A DNA stretch of 64,000 nt. Origin: Kiloniellaceae bacterium. Lineage in GTDB: Bacteria > Pseudomonadota > Alphaproteobacteria > Kiloniellales > J153. The notes under the pieces are model-generated. The model searched no databases. It worked only from the letters and a program-made list of their open reading frames with translations, and was not told where the DNA came from. The position numbers were made by a program, and so were the translations under genes. This document shows positions 1-8,776 of the stretch, one piece after another. The stretch is from the NCBI GenBank assembly GCA_021776115.1, contig JAJFGN010000068.1, forward strand, positions 64,665 through 128,664, given 5' to 3'. How positions within the stretch are numbered: the stretch's first letter is position 1; the number at the start of each line of letters is the position of its first letter.

Positions 1-36
1 AACGATCGCTTTGGGTATCGAGGGTTCGATGGTCAT
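1..36 (-). CDS. 5' end of an unidentified gene, cut by the window edge
   Basis: An ATG on the minus strand opens a reading frame that begins MTIEPSIPKAIV and runs off the left edge. A GGAGACGG ribosome-binding site sits about 8 bases upstream, and the start lies about two dozen bases after the pirin stop codon. It is therefore probably the next gene of the pirin transcript. Twelve residues are too few to name a family. Confidence 0.45.
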   Translation of the reverse strand, partial: MTIEPSIPKAIV

Positions 37-59
37 GTTTCCGTCTCCAAGTCTCAAGG

Positions 60-758
60 TTAGGGCAGATCGGCGAGGAGTATTTCCGAATCCTCGCGTG
101 CGGTGATCGTAAGCTCAGGTTCCGCGGCGATCGCAACGCCGTCCCGCGCACCGGCGAGTGTGCCGTTCACATCGATCGCGCCTCTTGCGGCGACCAGATA
201 GGCCCGGCGTCCCTCGCCCAGGCGGTGGGTGACATCTTGGCCCGCCAAGAGGGTCGCGCCCAGGATGGCGGCGTCCTGATGGATCGGCAGTGCCGTGTCG
301 TCGCCGGCCCGGCCCGAGGCCAGCAGCACTAACGCGCCGCCACGTTCCGCCTTCGGAAAACGGCGCTGTTCCCAGCGCGGCGGTATGTTTTTCTTGCTGG
401 GCTCGATCCAGATCTGGAACAGCTCGGTCTCCTCGCTTTCCTTATTGAATTCGGCGTGTTGGATCCCAGTGCCGGCGGACATGACTTGAACGTCACCGGC
501 CTCCGTGCGGCCGCGATTGCCGAGGTGATCCTCGTGGGTGATCGCGCCGCGCCGGATATAGGTAATGATCTCCATGTCGCGGTGGCTATGCGGATCGAAG
601 CCGGTCCCCGGACGGATCGTATCGTCGTTCCAGACCAGAAGCGGTCCGATACCGCTGCGTGCCGGATCGTGATAGCCGGCGAAGCTGAAATGATAGCGCG
701 CCGTGAGCCAATCGTTGCCGAATTGCCCGAGGGTCTCAAAGGGTCTGATTTCGATCAT
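60..758 (-). CDS. Pirin family protein (YhhW-type, quercetinase-like)
   Basis: A 232-residue bicupin of the pirin family, whose YhhW branch shows quercetin 2,3-dioxygenase activity in vitro. The metal site of the N-terminal cupin is complete: His57 and His59 in the HSHRDMEIITYI motif, then His101 and Glu103 in GTGIQHAEFN. Length matches YhhW, and no signal peptide is visible, so it should be cytosolic. It lies 14 bases after wrbA on the same strand, and a LysR regulator diverges from wrbA. Pirins are often co-located with LysR genes and quinone reductases, so a role in aromatic or electrophile stress is likely. The true substrate is unknown. Confidence 0.9.
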   Translation of the reverse strand: MIEIRPFETLGQFGNDWLTARYHFSFAGYHDPARSGIGPLLVWNDDTIRPGTGFDPHSHRDMEIITYIRRGAITHEDHLGNRGRTEAGDVQVMSAGTGIQHAEFNKESEETELFQIWIEPSKKNIPPRWEQRRFPKAERGGALVLLASGRAGDDTALPIHQDAAILGATLLAGQDVTHRLGEGRRAYLVAARGAIDVNGTLAGARDGVAIAAEPELTITAREDSEILLADLP

Positions 759-772
759 GGGTAATCCTTCCT

Positions 773-1375
773 TTAGCCCGCCAGCTTCGCCGCGATCCGG
801 GCGACGTGTTCGCCCTGAAAGCGCGCGCCGGCGAGTTCATTTTCGCTCGGCTGGCGGCTGCCGTCGCCGGCCGCGAGAGTCGTTGCGCCATAGGGGGTGC
901 CGCCGGAAACCTCCGTTAGCTCGGTCAGCCCCGAGAAGCTGTAAGGTAATCCAACGATGACCATGCCGTGATGCAACAAGGTCGTGTGGAAAGACGTGAT
1001 AGTGGTTTCCTGGCCGCCGTGCTGGCTGGCCGTGGAGGCGAACACGCTGCCGACCTTGCCGATCAGAGCCCCTTGGGCCCAAAGACCGCCGGTTTGGTCC
1101 AGAAAATTGCGCATTTGCGCGGCCATGTTGCCGAAGCGCGTGGGCGTGCCGAAGATGACGGCGTCATAATCCGACAGTTCGCTCGGGTGCGCCACCGGCG
1201 CGTCCTGATCGAACTTCATACCCGAAGATTTCACGACCTCCTCCGGCACCAATTCCGCGACGCGCTTGATAACGACTTCCGCGCCCTCAAGGCGTCTCGC
1301 GCCCTCGGCGACCGCGCGCGCCATCGTCTCCACGTGACCGTAGCTGCTGTAGTACAACACCAGGACTTTCGTCAT
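773..1375 (-). CDS. wrbA: NAD(P)H:quinone oxidoreductase, WrbA type
   Basis: A 200-residue flavodoxin-like quinone reductase that carries out two-electron reduction of quinones with FMN. The FMN loop appears at the N-terminus as [32 protein letters not shown] and [19 protein letters not shown] are family hallmarks nearly identical to E. coli WrbA. The start chosen begins MTKVLVLYY, which matches the family N-terminus and has GGGAAG six bases upstream. An ATG 22 codons earlier is in frame but would add a tail unlike WrbA. It is followed closely by pirin on the same strand and is probably controlled by the divergent LysR gene. Confidence 0.95.
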   Translation of the reverse strand: MTKVLVLYYSSYGHVETMARAVAEGARRLEGAEVVIKRVAELVPEEVVKSSGMKFDQDAPVAHPSELSDYDAVIFGTPTRFGNMAAQMRNFLDQTGGLWAQGALIGKVGSVFASTASQHGGQETTITSFHTTLLHHGMVIVGLPYSFSGLTELTEVSGGTPYGATTLAAGDGSRQPSENELAGARFQGEHVARIAAKLAG

Positions 1376-1480
1376 ATTCGGCTTCCCATCTGCTTTTGGA
1401 TCAAGGTTCTTGAAACTTAAGCAGGGTTCCATTAGAGACAATACTGACGTTTGGAATTTGATTGTTTTCTAGAGGAAACA

Positions 1481-2461
1481 GTGTTCGAGACCAACCAATC
1501 GGAGCCGCCACGCGGGACCGCCGCCCGATTCGACCGTCGCGCGACCGAGCGCCTCGCCGCGATGGCCGCCTTTGCCAAGGTGGTCGAGCTTGAAGGGTTT
1601 TCCGCGGCGGCCCGGGATATGGGTGTTTCCAAATCCACCGTTTCTAAACAGATCGCTCGTTTGGAGGACGAGATGGGCGCGCGCCTCTTGAACCGCACGA
1701 CCCGGCGCCTTTCCCTGACCGAGGCAGGGCTCGCGTTCTTTCAAGGCGCACTGCGCGTCCTGGCGGAGGCCGAAGCGGCCGAGCAAACGGTCACGCACTT
1801 ATCCACGGCGCCGCGTGGTATTTTAAAGGTGAACGCGCCGATGTCGTTCGGTGTGCGCCATGTGGCCCCCGCCCTACCGGCGTTCATGAAGGAGTATCCC
1901 GAGCTTGCGGTCGCGCTGGACTTGAATGACCGCGTGGTCGATCTGGTTGAGGAAGGCTATGACTTGGCGCTGCGGATTGTGCGTCTGCGCGATTCAAGCT
2001 TGATCGCGCGGCGTCTGGCGCCCAGCCGAAGCATTCTCTGCGCCGCCCCGGATTACTTGGCTCGCCGTGGAGTACCCCAGGGTCTGGAAGATTTGGCCGA
2101 CCATGAATGCCTACTCTACAGCTATCAGGCGACCGGCGACAGCTGGCGGTTTCAAGGTCCGGGCGGCGAACGGCAAATTCGTGTTTCCAGCCGCTTGCGC
2201 GCCAACAGCGGTGACGCCCTTCTGCAAGCCGCGCTTGGTGGCCTGGGCATTGTTTTATTGCCCAGCTTTATCTGTCACGAAGATGTGCGGTGTGGCCGAC
2301 TGGTGCAGTTATTGCCTGAGTGGAACGAGCGGAGCGGCATCGATATCAACGCGGTCTTTCCAGCCAATCGCAATCTCTCACCAAAAGTCCGTGTTTTCAT
2401 CGACTTTCTGGCCACGCGATTCGGTCCGTTTCCGTATTGGGACGCAGGTCTAAGCGCATGA
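1481..2461 (+). CDS. LysR family transcriptional regulator
   Basis: A LysR-type regulator of about 326 residues. The N-terminal winged helix-turn-helix is clear (FSAAARDMGVSKSTVSKQIA, then a wing with RTTRRLSLTEAG), followed by a type 2 periplasmic-binding-fold effector domain. It resembles the CrgA-like branch. I chose the GTG start because AGAGGAAACA lies directly before it. A TTG ten codons upstream and the ATG just before the HTH are alternatives. It is transcribed away from wrbA-pirin, the classic layout for a LysR gene that controls its divergent neighbour, and its stop overlaps the start of an EamA transporter (ATGA). The effector is unknown; a quinone or aromatic compound is a reasonable guess. 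Confidence 0.9.
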   Translation: MFETNQSEPPRGTAARFDRRATERLAAMAAFAKVVELEGFSAAARDMGVSKSTVSKQIARLEDEMGARLLNRTTRRLSLTEAGLAFFQGALRVLAEAEAAEQTVTHLSTAPRGILKVNAPMSFGVRHVAPALPAFMKEYPELAVALDLNDRVVDLVEEGYDLALRIVRLRDSSLIARRLAPSRSILCAAPDYLARRGVPQGLEDLADHECLLYSYQATGDSWRFQGPGGERQIRVSSRLRANSGDALLQAALGGLGIVLLPSFICHEDVRCGRLVQLLPEWNERSGIDINAVFPANRNLSPKVRVFIDFLATRFGPFPYWDAGLSA

Positions 2462-3351
2462 GCGGCGGCACGCGCCTACCCACGCTGGCCGTTGCATTTG
2501 CCGCCGTTGCCTGGGGTTTGTGGTGGATTCCCGTCCGCTGGCTCGCCGAGGGAGGCTTGCATGGCGACTGGGCGAGCTTGGCGATCTTTGGGGTGACGGC
2601 GGCGGCCATGACGCCGTTCATCGTCGCGCGCCGGAGCAGGTTGATTTCAGGGGGTTTCGACCTGTTGCTCAGCGGCGTTTCTTTCGGCGTCATGATGGTT
2701 TTGTGGAACCACGCCGTCTTGATCGGCGAAGTCGTGCGGGTGGTTCTTTTGTTCTATCTCGCGCCAGTCTGGGCGACCCTTCTGGCGGCGGTGTTACTCC
2801 GCGAGCCAATCGGGGCCTGGCGGGTTTTCGCCATGGGCCTGGGGTTGAGCGGTGCGGCGGTCATACTGGGGTTCGAGGGTGGCTGGCCGCTGCCGCGATC
2901 GGCGGCCGACTGGCTGGGCTTGTTATCCGGCGCGCTGTTCGCTCTGTCCGCCACACTGGCGCGCCGTTCCAGCAATGTGTCTGGATTCGATAAGACCTGT
3001 GTCTCCTATGTCGCGGCGGCCCTATTCGCGTTCTTTCTTGTCTCGGGGGACTCGGCTCCTGCGCCCCACGGCGCCGAGTTGATCGAAGCCATCCCGCTGG
3101 TCTTGGCGACTTCCGTTTTCTTTATTCTACCGGCGACGTTGCTGGTGTTTTGGGGCGCCACGCGGCTCGATCCCGGCCGGGTCGCGATCCTTCTGTTGCT
3201 TGAGCTGGTTGCGGCCGCCATTGCCTCGGCCGTGTTGACGCAAGAACCCTTCGGCTGGCGCGAGGCGGCCGGATGCGGCCTTATCCTGCTAGCGGGTCTC
3301 GCCGAGGCGGCGCCCGACTTGCGCGCCGCTCATCGGTCACGGTCCCGATAA
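2458..3351 (+). CDS. EamA/DMT family inner-membrane transporter
   Basis: A 297-residue drug/metabolite-transporter-like protein with about ten hydrophobic segments in two EamA repeats. The first repeat starts with AVAWGLWWIPVRWLAEGG and the second with LSGALFALSATLARRSS. Length fits the RhaT/EamA class of exporters for metabolites, amino acids or drugs. The start overlaps the LysR stop by four bases, so the two are translationally coupled. This suggests export of whatever the LysR protein senses. The substrate cannot be read from sequence. Confidence 0.88.
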   Translation: MSGGTRLPTLAVAFAAVAWGLWWIPVRWLAEGGLHGDWASLAIFGVTAAAMTPFIVARRSRLISGGFDLLLSGVSFGVMMVLWNHAVLIGEVVRVVLLFYLAPVWATLLAAVLLREPIGAWRVFAMGLGLSGAAVILGFEGGWPLPRSAADWLGLLSGALFALSATLARRSSNVSGFDKTCVSYVAAALFAFFLVSGDSAPAPHGAELIEAIPLVLATSVFFILPATLLVFWGATRLDPGRVAILLLLELVAAAIASAVLTQEPFGWREAAGCGLILLAGLAEAAPDLRAAHRSRSR

Positions 3352-3622
3352 CGAAGCGCTTGGATTGCGCACGCATGTTGTGTTATCGGTTTCTTCACGA
3401 TTGAGGCGGCATCAAGTCTGTCTCAAGAGAGAGGTGTGAAGATGCTCGAACGCGATGGCCAGCGACGACGACGTCGAAGCCCACGCGGCCCGCTAAAAGC
3501 AGGGCGCGCGTAACGGGCGGCTGTCCCGCGTTCACGCCAAGGGAAGGCCGGTCCCGCTAGCGACTTTCGTTGCACACCTCGGCCCGGCGACACATCCGGG
3601 TCCCAAACCGGACCAAATTATC

Positions 3623-4150
3623 ATGACCTTCCAGATCCTTGCCGAGCGGCCGAGCGATGCCGCGCATATCGAACCCTTGCTTGACCTGACCTTCGGTCTC
3701 GAGCGTGAACAGAAAACCGTCTATGCCTTGCGCGATGGCCTTGCACCTGCGCCGGAGCTACGTTTTGCCGCGATTGCACCGGGCGGCCGGTTGTTGGGTA
3801 CCCTGCGGTTTTGGCCGATCGATATCGCGAGGCAGGCACCGGCGATTCTGCTGGGGCCGCTTGCGGTCGAGCCCGCGCTTCAAGGCGCGGGGATCGGCCG
3901 CGCGCTGGTGCGCCACGGATTAGCCGAGGCAAGGCGGCTGGGCGAACGAATCTGCGTGGTTGTTGGCGCCCCGTCCTATTACGAGCCTTTCGGCTTCGCC
4001 AATGCCGGCCTGGCCGGGTTGATCTTGCCCGGCCCGGTTGAGCCTGAGCGTTTTCAGGTTCTCGAACTTGTGCCAGGTGCGCTCGACGGCTTAGGCGGCC
4101 CGATCCACCGGGCAGACGTGGCGGGCGGGCGCAGACGCCTTACAGGGTGA
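3623..4150 (+). CDS. GNAT family N-acetyltransferase (YhbS-like)
   Basis: A 175-residue GNAT acetyltransferase. The acetyl-CoA pyrophosphate loop is seen as VEPALQGAGIGRALVRHGL, followed by the C-terminal strand APSYYEPFGFANAG, which is typical of the YhbS/COG3153 group. Length is normal and the start begins MTFQILAERPSDAAHIEPLL. It stands alone between the EamA gene and an MFS gene. The acceptor substrate is unknown. The 270 bases upstream hold no gene that I can support. Confidence 0.85.
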   Translation: MTFQILAERPSDAAHIEPLLDLTFGLEREQKTVYALRDGLAPAPELRFAAIAPGGRLLGTLRFWPIDIARQAPAILLGPLAVEPALQGAGIGRALVRHGLAEARRLGERICVVVGAPSYYEPFGFANAGLAGLILPGPVEPERFQVLELVPGALDGLGGPIHRADVAGGRRRLTG

Positions 4151-4174
4151 CGCGGCACTATCTCATTGTATGGG

Positions 4175-4196
4175 CACAAGTTTCCTCAAACTTGTG
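4175..4196. repeat. Perfect 9-bp inverted repeat upstream of an MFS gene
   Basis: CACAAGTTT and AAACTTGTG flank a 4-base loop (CCTC). It lies just after the GNAT stop and about 85 bases before the MFS start. No T-run follows on either strand, so it is either a weak terminator for the acetyltransferase gene or a protein-binding or 5'-leader hairpin of the transporter mRNA. Confidence 0.55.
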
Positions 4197-4282
4197 ATTC
4201 CCCCGGCCCTGAAACCTCGGTAAGCTCGACCGTCTTTCGCGCGCGTGCGTGGAAGGCGGCGATTCCCAAGCAAGTGAACACC

Positions 4283-5533
4283 ATGACGAGTCCCGATCTT
4301 TCGGCATCCGGCCCGCGTGCCGGGGTCTACCCAGTATTGCGGTTGATCGCGGCACTTCTGCTGATGACGGTCAGCGGCTCGGCGATGTATGCCGCCATCG
4401 TCTCCCTAAAGCCGGTTGGTCTTGAGTTCGGGGTTAGCCGCGGTACGGCATCGATTCCCTATATGCTTTTCATGATTGGCTTTGGCGCCGGCGGCGTCGT
4501 CTTCGGCCGGGTGGCCGATCGTTTCGGCGTTATGGTGCCGGCCCTAATCGCGAGTTTCTCCCTGCCGGCCGGATTCGTTGCTGCGTCGAATGCCGCCACC
4601 CTGTGGCAGTTTTGTGCGGCGATGGGCTTGGTTGCCGGCTTCTTCGGCGCCTCGGCGACCTTCGCCCCGATCGTTTCCGATATCTCACACTGGTTCGTCC
4701 GGCGCCGGGGGCTGGCTGTCGGCATCGTGATCAGCGGCAGCTACTTCGCCGGGGCCATCTGGCCGCCGATCTTGCAGCATTTCATCGATGCCGGCGGCTG
4801 GCGGGAGACCTTCTTCGGTTTCGGCATTTTTACTCTTTGCCTCATGCTTCCCCTAAGTTTGTTCCTTTACCGCAAGCCGCCGGTCGTGCCGGAGCCGGCC
4901 CAGTCGAGTGGGCCCGTTGAGCCGCGCCGCCCCCTTGGGTTCAGCACCTCGGGACTGCAGCGCCTGATCTGCGCCGCGGGGATCGGTTGTTGCGCCGCCA
5001 TGGCCATGCCGCAGGTCCATATCGTTCCCTATGCCACGGACCTTGGCTACGCGCCCGCGCGCGCGGCCGAGATGTTGTCTCTCATGCTCGGATTCGGAAT
5101 TATCAGCAGGCTCACCTCGGGCTGGATCTCGGACCGCATAGGAGGGTTAAACACGCTGCTTCTAGGGTCGTTTCTGCAGGGCTGCGTTTTGGTCGCCTTT
5201 TTGACCGGCGATTCCCTGCTGGCGTTATATCTGCTGTCGGCCGCCTTTGGCCTGTCGCAAGGCGGGATTGTGCCGTCCTATGCCATCATTATCCGCAGCT
5301 ACTTCCCGTCGCGCGAGGCCGGTTGGCGCATTGGCGTGGCGTTTCTCTTCACCATTATCGGGATGGCGTTAGGCGGTTGGATGGCCGGCGCTCTCTTTGA
5401 CTTGACCGGCTCCTACACAGTGTCGTTTTTGAACGCCATTGCTTTCAACGTGTTCAATATGGCGATTGCCGGAAAGCTCTTGATGCGCGCGAAAGCGCAG
5501 GTGGGCGACTTGGCCATCGCGCAAAGGTCCTGA
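4283..5533 (+). CDS. MFS transporter, 12-TM (CynX/OFA-like)
   Basis: A 416-residue major facilitator with about twelve membrane segments. The loop 2-3 signature is visible as GRVADRFGVMVP and repeated in the second half as GWISDRIGG. The N-terminal sequence RGTASIPYMLFMIGFGAGGVVFGRVADR and its overall length resemble organic-anion or oxalate/formate-type carriers. The start is the ATG of MTSPDLSASG; GTG three codons earlier is also possible. No enzyme gene is coupled to it, so the substrate stays open. It is convergent with a flippase-like gene 29 bases downstream. Confidence 0.85.
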   Translation: MTSPDLSASGPRAGVYPVLRLIAALLLMTVSGSAMYAAIVSLKPVGLEFGVSRGTASIPYMLFMIGFGAGGVVFGRVADRFGVMVPALIASFSLPAGFVAASNAATLWQFCAAMGLVAGFFGASATFAPIVSDISHWFVRRRGLAVGIVISGSYFAGAIWPPILQHFIDAGGWRETFFGFGIFTLCLMLPLSLFLYRKPPVVPEPAQSSGPVEPRRPLGFSTSGLQRLICAAGIGCCAAMAMPQVHIVPYATDLGYAPARAAEMLSLMLGFGIISRLTSGWISDRIGGLNTLLLGSFLQGCVLVAFLTGDSLLALYLLSAAFGLSQGGIVPSYAIIIRSYFPSREAGWRIGVAFLFTIIGMALGGWMAGALFDLTGSYTVSFLNAIAFNVFNMAIAGKLLMRAKAQVGDLAIAQRS

Positions 5534-5535
5534 AG

Positions 5536-5561
5536 GGCCGGCGAAACATCGAAGACCGGCC
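5536..5561. terminator. Short hairpin between convergent genes
   Basis: GGCCGG and CCGGCC arms around a 14-base loop fill the gap between the convergent MFS and UPF0104-like genes. There is no clear T-tract, so a bidirectional terminator role is only suggested by position. Confidence 0.35.
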
Positions 5562-5562
5562 G

Positions 5563-6663
5563 TTACACCGTGTTTTCGGTGCCGGCCGTGACTTGGCGTA
5601 AGGATCGGATGGTGACACCGCTTCTTAGCAAAACGAACAGGCCGGGGACGATCATGAGGACGATGGTGAGAACATGGATAAAAAGTATCGTCGCGAGGGC
5701 CGGTTCTTCCGCGACCCCGAGAAGCTGCAAGGCATAGCCGGAGCCGATGATGAAACCGCCCGGGATACGGACGAAGCGCGCGAGCACGAGTGAAAATCCG
5801 GCAAAGAGAAACAAGAACAAATAATCCCAACCGCTTAGGATCACCCCCACAGCCAGCCCCGCCCAGATGAAGTGCGACGCAGCAACGCCCTTCATGGCGA
5901 TGCTCAGGATCACGATTGCCGCCCGCCGCCAATTCTCGTGCGGCCAGAGAATGCCATCGACGATTGCGTGGCGGATATTCTGAAACCTTTTGCCGCCTCT
6001 AGAGGCGATCCAATCGATGGTTTTTGCAGCCAAAGACCGCCCTTCGCGAAACCGGTTGCGGCCCATGAACAGAACTGAGAGCAACCCCCCGAATAGTGCA
6101 AGGTTGATAAGGCCGGCAGCCAGCAGACCTAGGCGCAGATTTCCTTCGATTTGGGGAAGAGTTCCAAAGACCGCCACCGAACCGGCAATGAGCGCGAAGA
6201 TGACGCCGTCGATAAAGCGATCGATCGCGGAGGTCGTGATCACGGAGGCAAACCGCAAGCCCTCAAGCCGCGCGATAATCCACGAGCGAACCAGAGGGCT
6301 AATCCCCAGAGGCACGAGAACGTTCGCGCCGTAGCCGGCCAGGATCGAGCCGAAAAGGCGAAAAGCCGACACGGGCTTTAGGTTGAAAAGGATATGCCGC
6401 CACTTGAAGCCGCGCAGAAGTTGCTCAAAGAGGATCGTGAGGCATAGAACGGCCAGCCACACTGGATTGGCCGAGGCAAGGGCCGCAAGAAAACGCCCGC
6501 TATCCAGGTCGCGATAAAGAAAGAACGCGGCAAGCAAGGCGATGAGGCCGCCGAGTAGCGGGACAAGCCAGTGCAGAAGCGCGGTTCTCATCGGTGCGAA
6601 CCATAGATTTGGCGACACGCGGTATTCGCGTTCCGATGCCGCATAGGAATTCGTGAGGAGCAT
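5563..6663 (-). CDS. UPF0104 / lysylphosphatidylglycerol synthase-type flippase domain protein
   Basis: An integral membrane protein of 366 residues (about 342 if translation starts at the internal MRTALLHW). It has about eight hydrophobic segments and matches the LPG_synthase_TM / YbhN-like family. Diagnostic stretches are EQLLRGFKWRHIL, GYGANVLVPLGISPLVRSWI, SAIDRFIDGVIF and RIPGGFIIGSGYALQLLG. The aminoacyl-transferase half of MprF is absent, so this is the flippase-like part alone; such proteins are linked to lipid or polyprenyl-phosphate translocation. It starts only 34 bases after the preceding minus-strand gene ends, so it may be the last member of the MoxR cluster. Confidence 0.8.
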   Translation of the reverse strand: MLLTNSYAASEREYRVSPNLWFAPMRTALLHWLVPLLGGLIALLAAFFLYRDLDSGRFLAALASANPVWLAVLCLTILFEQLLRGFKWRHILFNLKPVSAFRLFGSILAGYGANVLVPLGISPLVRSWIIARLEGLRFASVITTSAIDRFIDGVIFALIAGSVAVFGTLPQIEGNLRLGLLAAGLINLALFGGLLSVLFMGRNRFREGRSLAAKTIDWIASRGGKRFQNIRHAIVDGILWPHENWRRAAIVILSIAMKGVAASHFIWAGLAVGVILSGWDYLFLFLFAGFSLVLARFVRIPGGFIIGSGYALQLLGVAEEPALATILFIHVLTIVLMIVPGLFVLLRSGVTIRSLRQVTAGTENTV

Positions 6664-6697
6664 TCCAATTTGGACGCCTAAGGCTGCACCTCGCCTG

Positions 6698-8776
6698 CTA
6701 CCTTCCCTCTCGGAACCAGGCGAAGAGGCTGGCGCCCAGGACCAGGATCAAGACGGCGAAGGCGGGCAGGAGCGGTGTTTGTTCGACGCCGGTCACGACG
6801 TACTCCCGGTTCGCGACCAGGCCGATCCAGCCGCGCCCAAAGCGGTTGCGCGTGGCGCTGACCTTTCTGATCTGTGGCAGGTCTCCGCTGGCCAGGCGTA
6901 CCGCCGTGCCGCCGCTTTCCTCGATCAAAGGCTCGAGGATATCGGCACTTGAGCGGGCGTCCTCAAATTCGCGCGGGTTGACCGGACCGGCGGCGGCCAA
7001 GGTCGTGCGCGAACCATCGCTGACCCGGTAGAGGCCGGTTTCCTCCGCCACGACGCTGGCGCTGGCGCGGCCCGCGCGTCCGGGCGTGAGCGAGACTTCG
7101 GTGACACTGCCGGAAGGCGCGGTAACCTCGACCGAGCGCGGCTCGAGGTCGAGGGAGCGCCGCGTGATATCGAGCCGCCCGCCGACCACGCTGGCGCGCA
7201 GCATTTCTTCCTCCAGGTCCGGTTCGCGCATCAGCCAATGCGAGATGCGGCGCAGCAGTTCCGCCTGTGGGCCCCCGCCTTCGAAGCCGCGCGACCACAG
7301 CCACATGTGGTCGCTGGTTAGCTGTGCGACCCGGCCCTTGCCGACCCGGTCGAGGATCAACAAGGGTCGTTGCTGCACGCCGCTCATCACGACTTGGCCG
7401 CTGCGGACATCGGTATCGAGTTGACGGAACCAGCGGCCCCAACTTGGGCCGCCGCCCTCTTGAGTCGGATCGCCCGCGCCGGGTAGCTCGGCGGTTACAG
7501 GGTGGCGCGCGCCCAGGTCGGTCACCTGCGGGCGAAAACCCTGCTCGAAGATGGCGCCGGTCGGCTCACCCGGCAGCACCCGGCCGAGCGGCGTTCGGTA
7601 CAAGGACAGCGGCGTGGCGAAAGTCGGCCCAACCGCTTCCAGAAAAGCGCCCCCGTCATCGACGAACTTGGCGATATTATCCAAGTAAATGCTCGGCAGG
7701 ACCCCGCGCCGGCGATAGCGGTCGAAAATAATGAGATCGAACTCGTCCAGTTTCACCTCGAACAATTCGCGCGTCGGAAACGCAATCAGCGACAACTCGC
7801 GTATCGGCGTGCCATCCTGTTTTTCCGGTGGGCGCAGAATCGTGAAATGCACCAGGTCTACAGAGGGGTCGGATTTCAGGATGTTGCGCCAGGCGCGTTC
7901 GCCCGCATGCGGCTCACCCGAGACCAGGAGAACGCGCAAGCGGTCGCGTACGCCATTGACGACGACGGCAGCGCGGTTGTTTGCCAGAGTCAATTCCCGC
8001 GGGCCCGCTTCGACTTCGATCTCGAACACGCTGGGCCCACGATGGTCGAGCGCGAACTGTATTTCCTGCTCGATGCCGACCGGTACCAAAATCTCTTCGG
8101 CCTGAGAACCGTCGCGCCGAATGGTGACGCGCGCCAGCGCGGTTGCGCCGCCCGGCAGGTCCTCCACCGTGATCGTCATCGTTTGGGGCCGTCCGACGAT
8201 ACCGAAACTGGGGGCGTTCTTGACGACCAGGCGGCGGTCGCGCTCACCCTCTTCGCCGGTTAGCAGAAGATGCAGCGGTGCGTTCAGGCCAAAGGCTTCC
8301 AGGTTTTCCGGCGCATCGTGAATTTGCCCATCGCTGATTACCAGAACCCCGCCGACCCTTTGGCGCGGCACCTTGGCCAGGGCGTCGCGCAGAGTCGAAA
8401 ACAGACGGGTGCCGTCCTCGCCGGCCTCTGCGCCGGCGCGCACCACGCGGACCTCTGTCGCGTCCAGGCCGCTTAGCGCCTCGAGTACATGGCGGCGCGC
8501 GGTCTCGCTTTGGGTGGGGCGCGGATCGATCTTCTGGCTCGCGCTATCGTCGATGACCACGAGGGCGATATCGTCGAGCGGCTCGCGCTGCTCCTCCACC
8601 AACGAAGGATTGGCCAGGGCTAAAACCAAGAGAGCGAAGGCAAGCGCGCGCCACCCTGTGCCACGCGCGCGGCGGAACGCCGCCAGGCCAATCAACGCGG
8701 CGGCCGCTAGGGCCAGGACGGCGATGATCTCCCAACTAAATGCCGGGGTCCACTCTATGACAAAGGCGGGCTTCAT
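6698..8776 (-). CDS. Membrane-anchored VWA/glutamine-amidotransferase-like protein of the MoxR cluster
   Basis: A 692-residue protein with two N-terminal membrane helices (around residues 18-34 and 42-56) and one at the C-terminus (around 665-685), so the bulk should sit in the periplasm. After the second helix comes a von Willebrand-A-like fold start (DIALVVIDDSASQ), then an Ig-like or CARDB-like segment. Next comes a class I glutamine-amidotransferase-like fold (LRVLLVSGEPHAGERAWRNI to KFVDDGGAFLEAVG) with no evident catalytic Cys-His pair. The gene overlaps the upstream DUF4159 gene by ATGA. Proteins of this design accompany moxR-DUF58 in many alphaproteobacteria; the molecular role is unproven. 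Confidence 0.75.
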   Translation of the reverse strand: MKPAFVIEWTPAFSWEIIAVLALAAAALIGLAAFRRARGTGWRALAFALLVLALANPSLVEEQREPLDDIALVVIDDSASQKIDPRPTQSETARRHVLEALSGLDATEVRVVRAGAEAGEDGTRLFSTLRDALAKVPRQRVGGVLVISDGQIHDAPENLEAFGLNAPLHLLLTGEEGERDRRLVVKNAPSFGIVGRPQTMTITVEDLPGGATALARVTIRRDGSQAEEILVPVGIEQEIQFALDHRGPSVFEIEVEAGPRELTLANNRAAVVVNGVRDRLRVLLVSGEPHAGERAWRNILKSDPSVDLVHFTILRPPEKQDGTPIRELSLIAFPTRELFEVKLDEFDLIIFDRYRRRGVLPSIYLDNIAKFVDDGGAFLEAVGPTFATPLSLYRTPLGRVLPGEPTGAIFEQGFRPQVTDLGARHPVTAELPGAGDPTQEGGGPSWGRWFRQLDTDVRSGQVVMSGVQQRPLLILDRVGKGRVAQLTSDHMWLWSRGFEGGGPQAELLRRISHWLMREPDLEEEMLRASVVGGRLDITRRSLDLEPRSVEVTAPSGSVTEVSLTPGRAGRASASVVAEETGLYRVSDGSRTTLAAAGPVNPREFEDARSSADILEPLIEESGGTAVRLASGDLPQIRKVSATRNRFGRGWIGLVANREYVVTGVEQTPLLPAFAVLILVLGASLFAWFREGR

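Noticed and set aside
3352-3622. Possible small peptide or RNA before the GNAT gene
   Set aside because: Frames are very short (an Arg-rich 23-codon and a 13-codon one) and no hairpin or promoter of note was seen.
4283-5533. Idea of a dedicated uptake system with the neighbouring GNAT gene
   Set aside because: The two genes are separated by a hairpin and over 130 bases, with no shared substrate clue.
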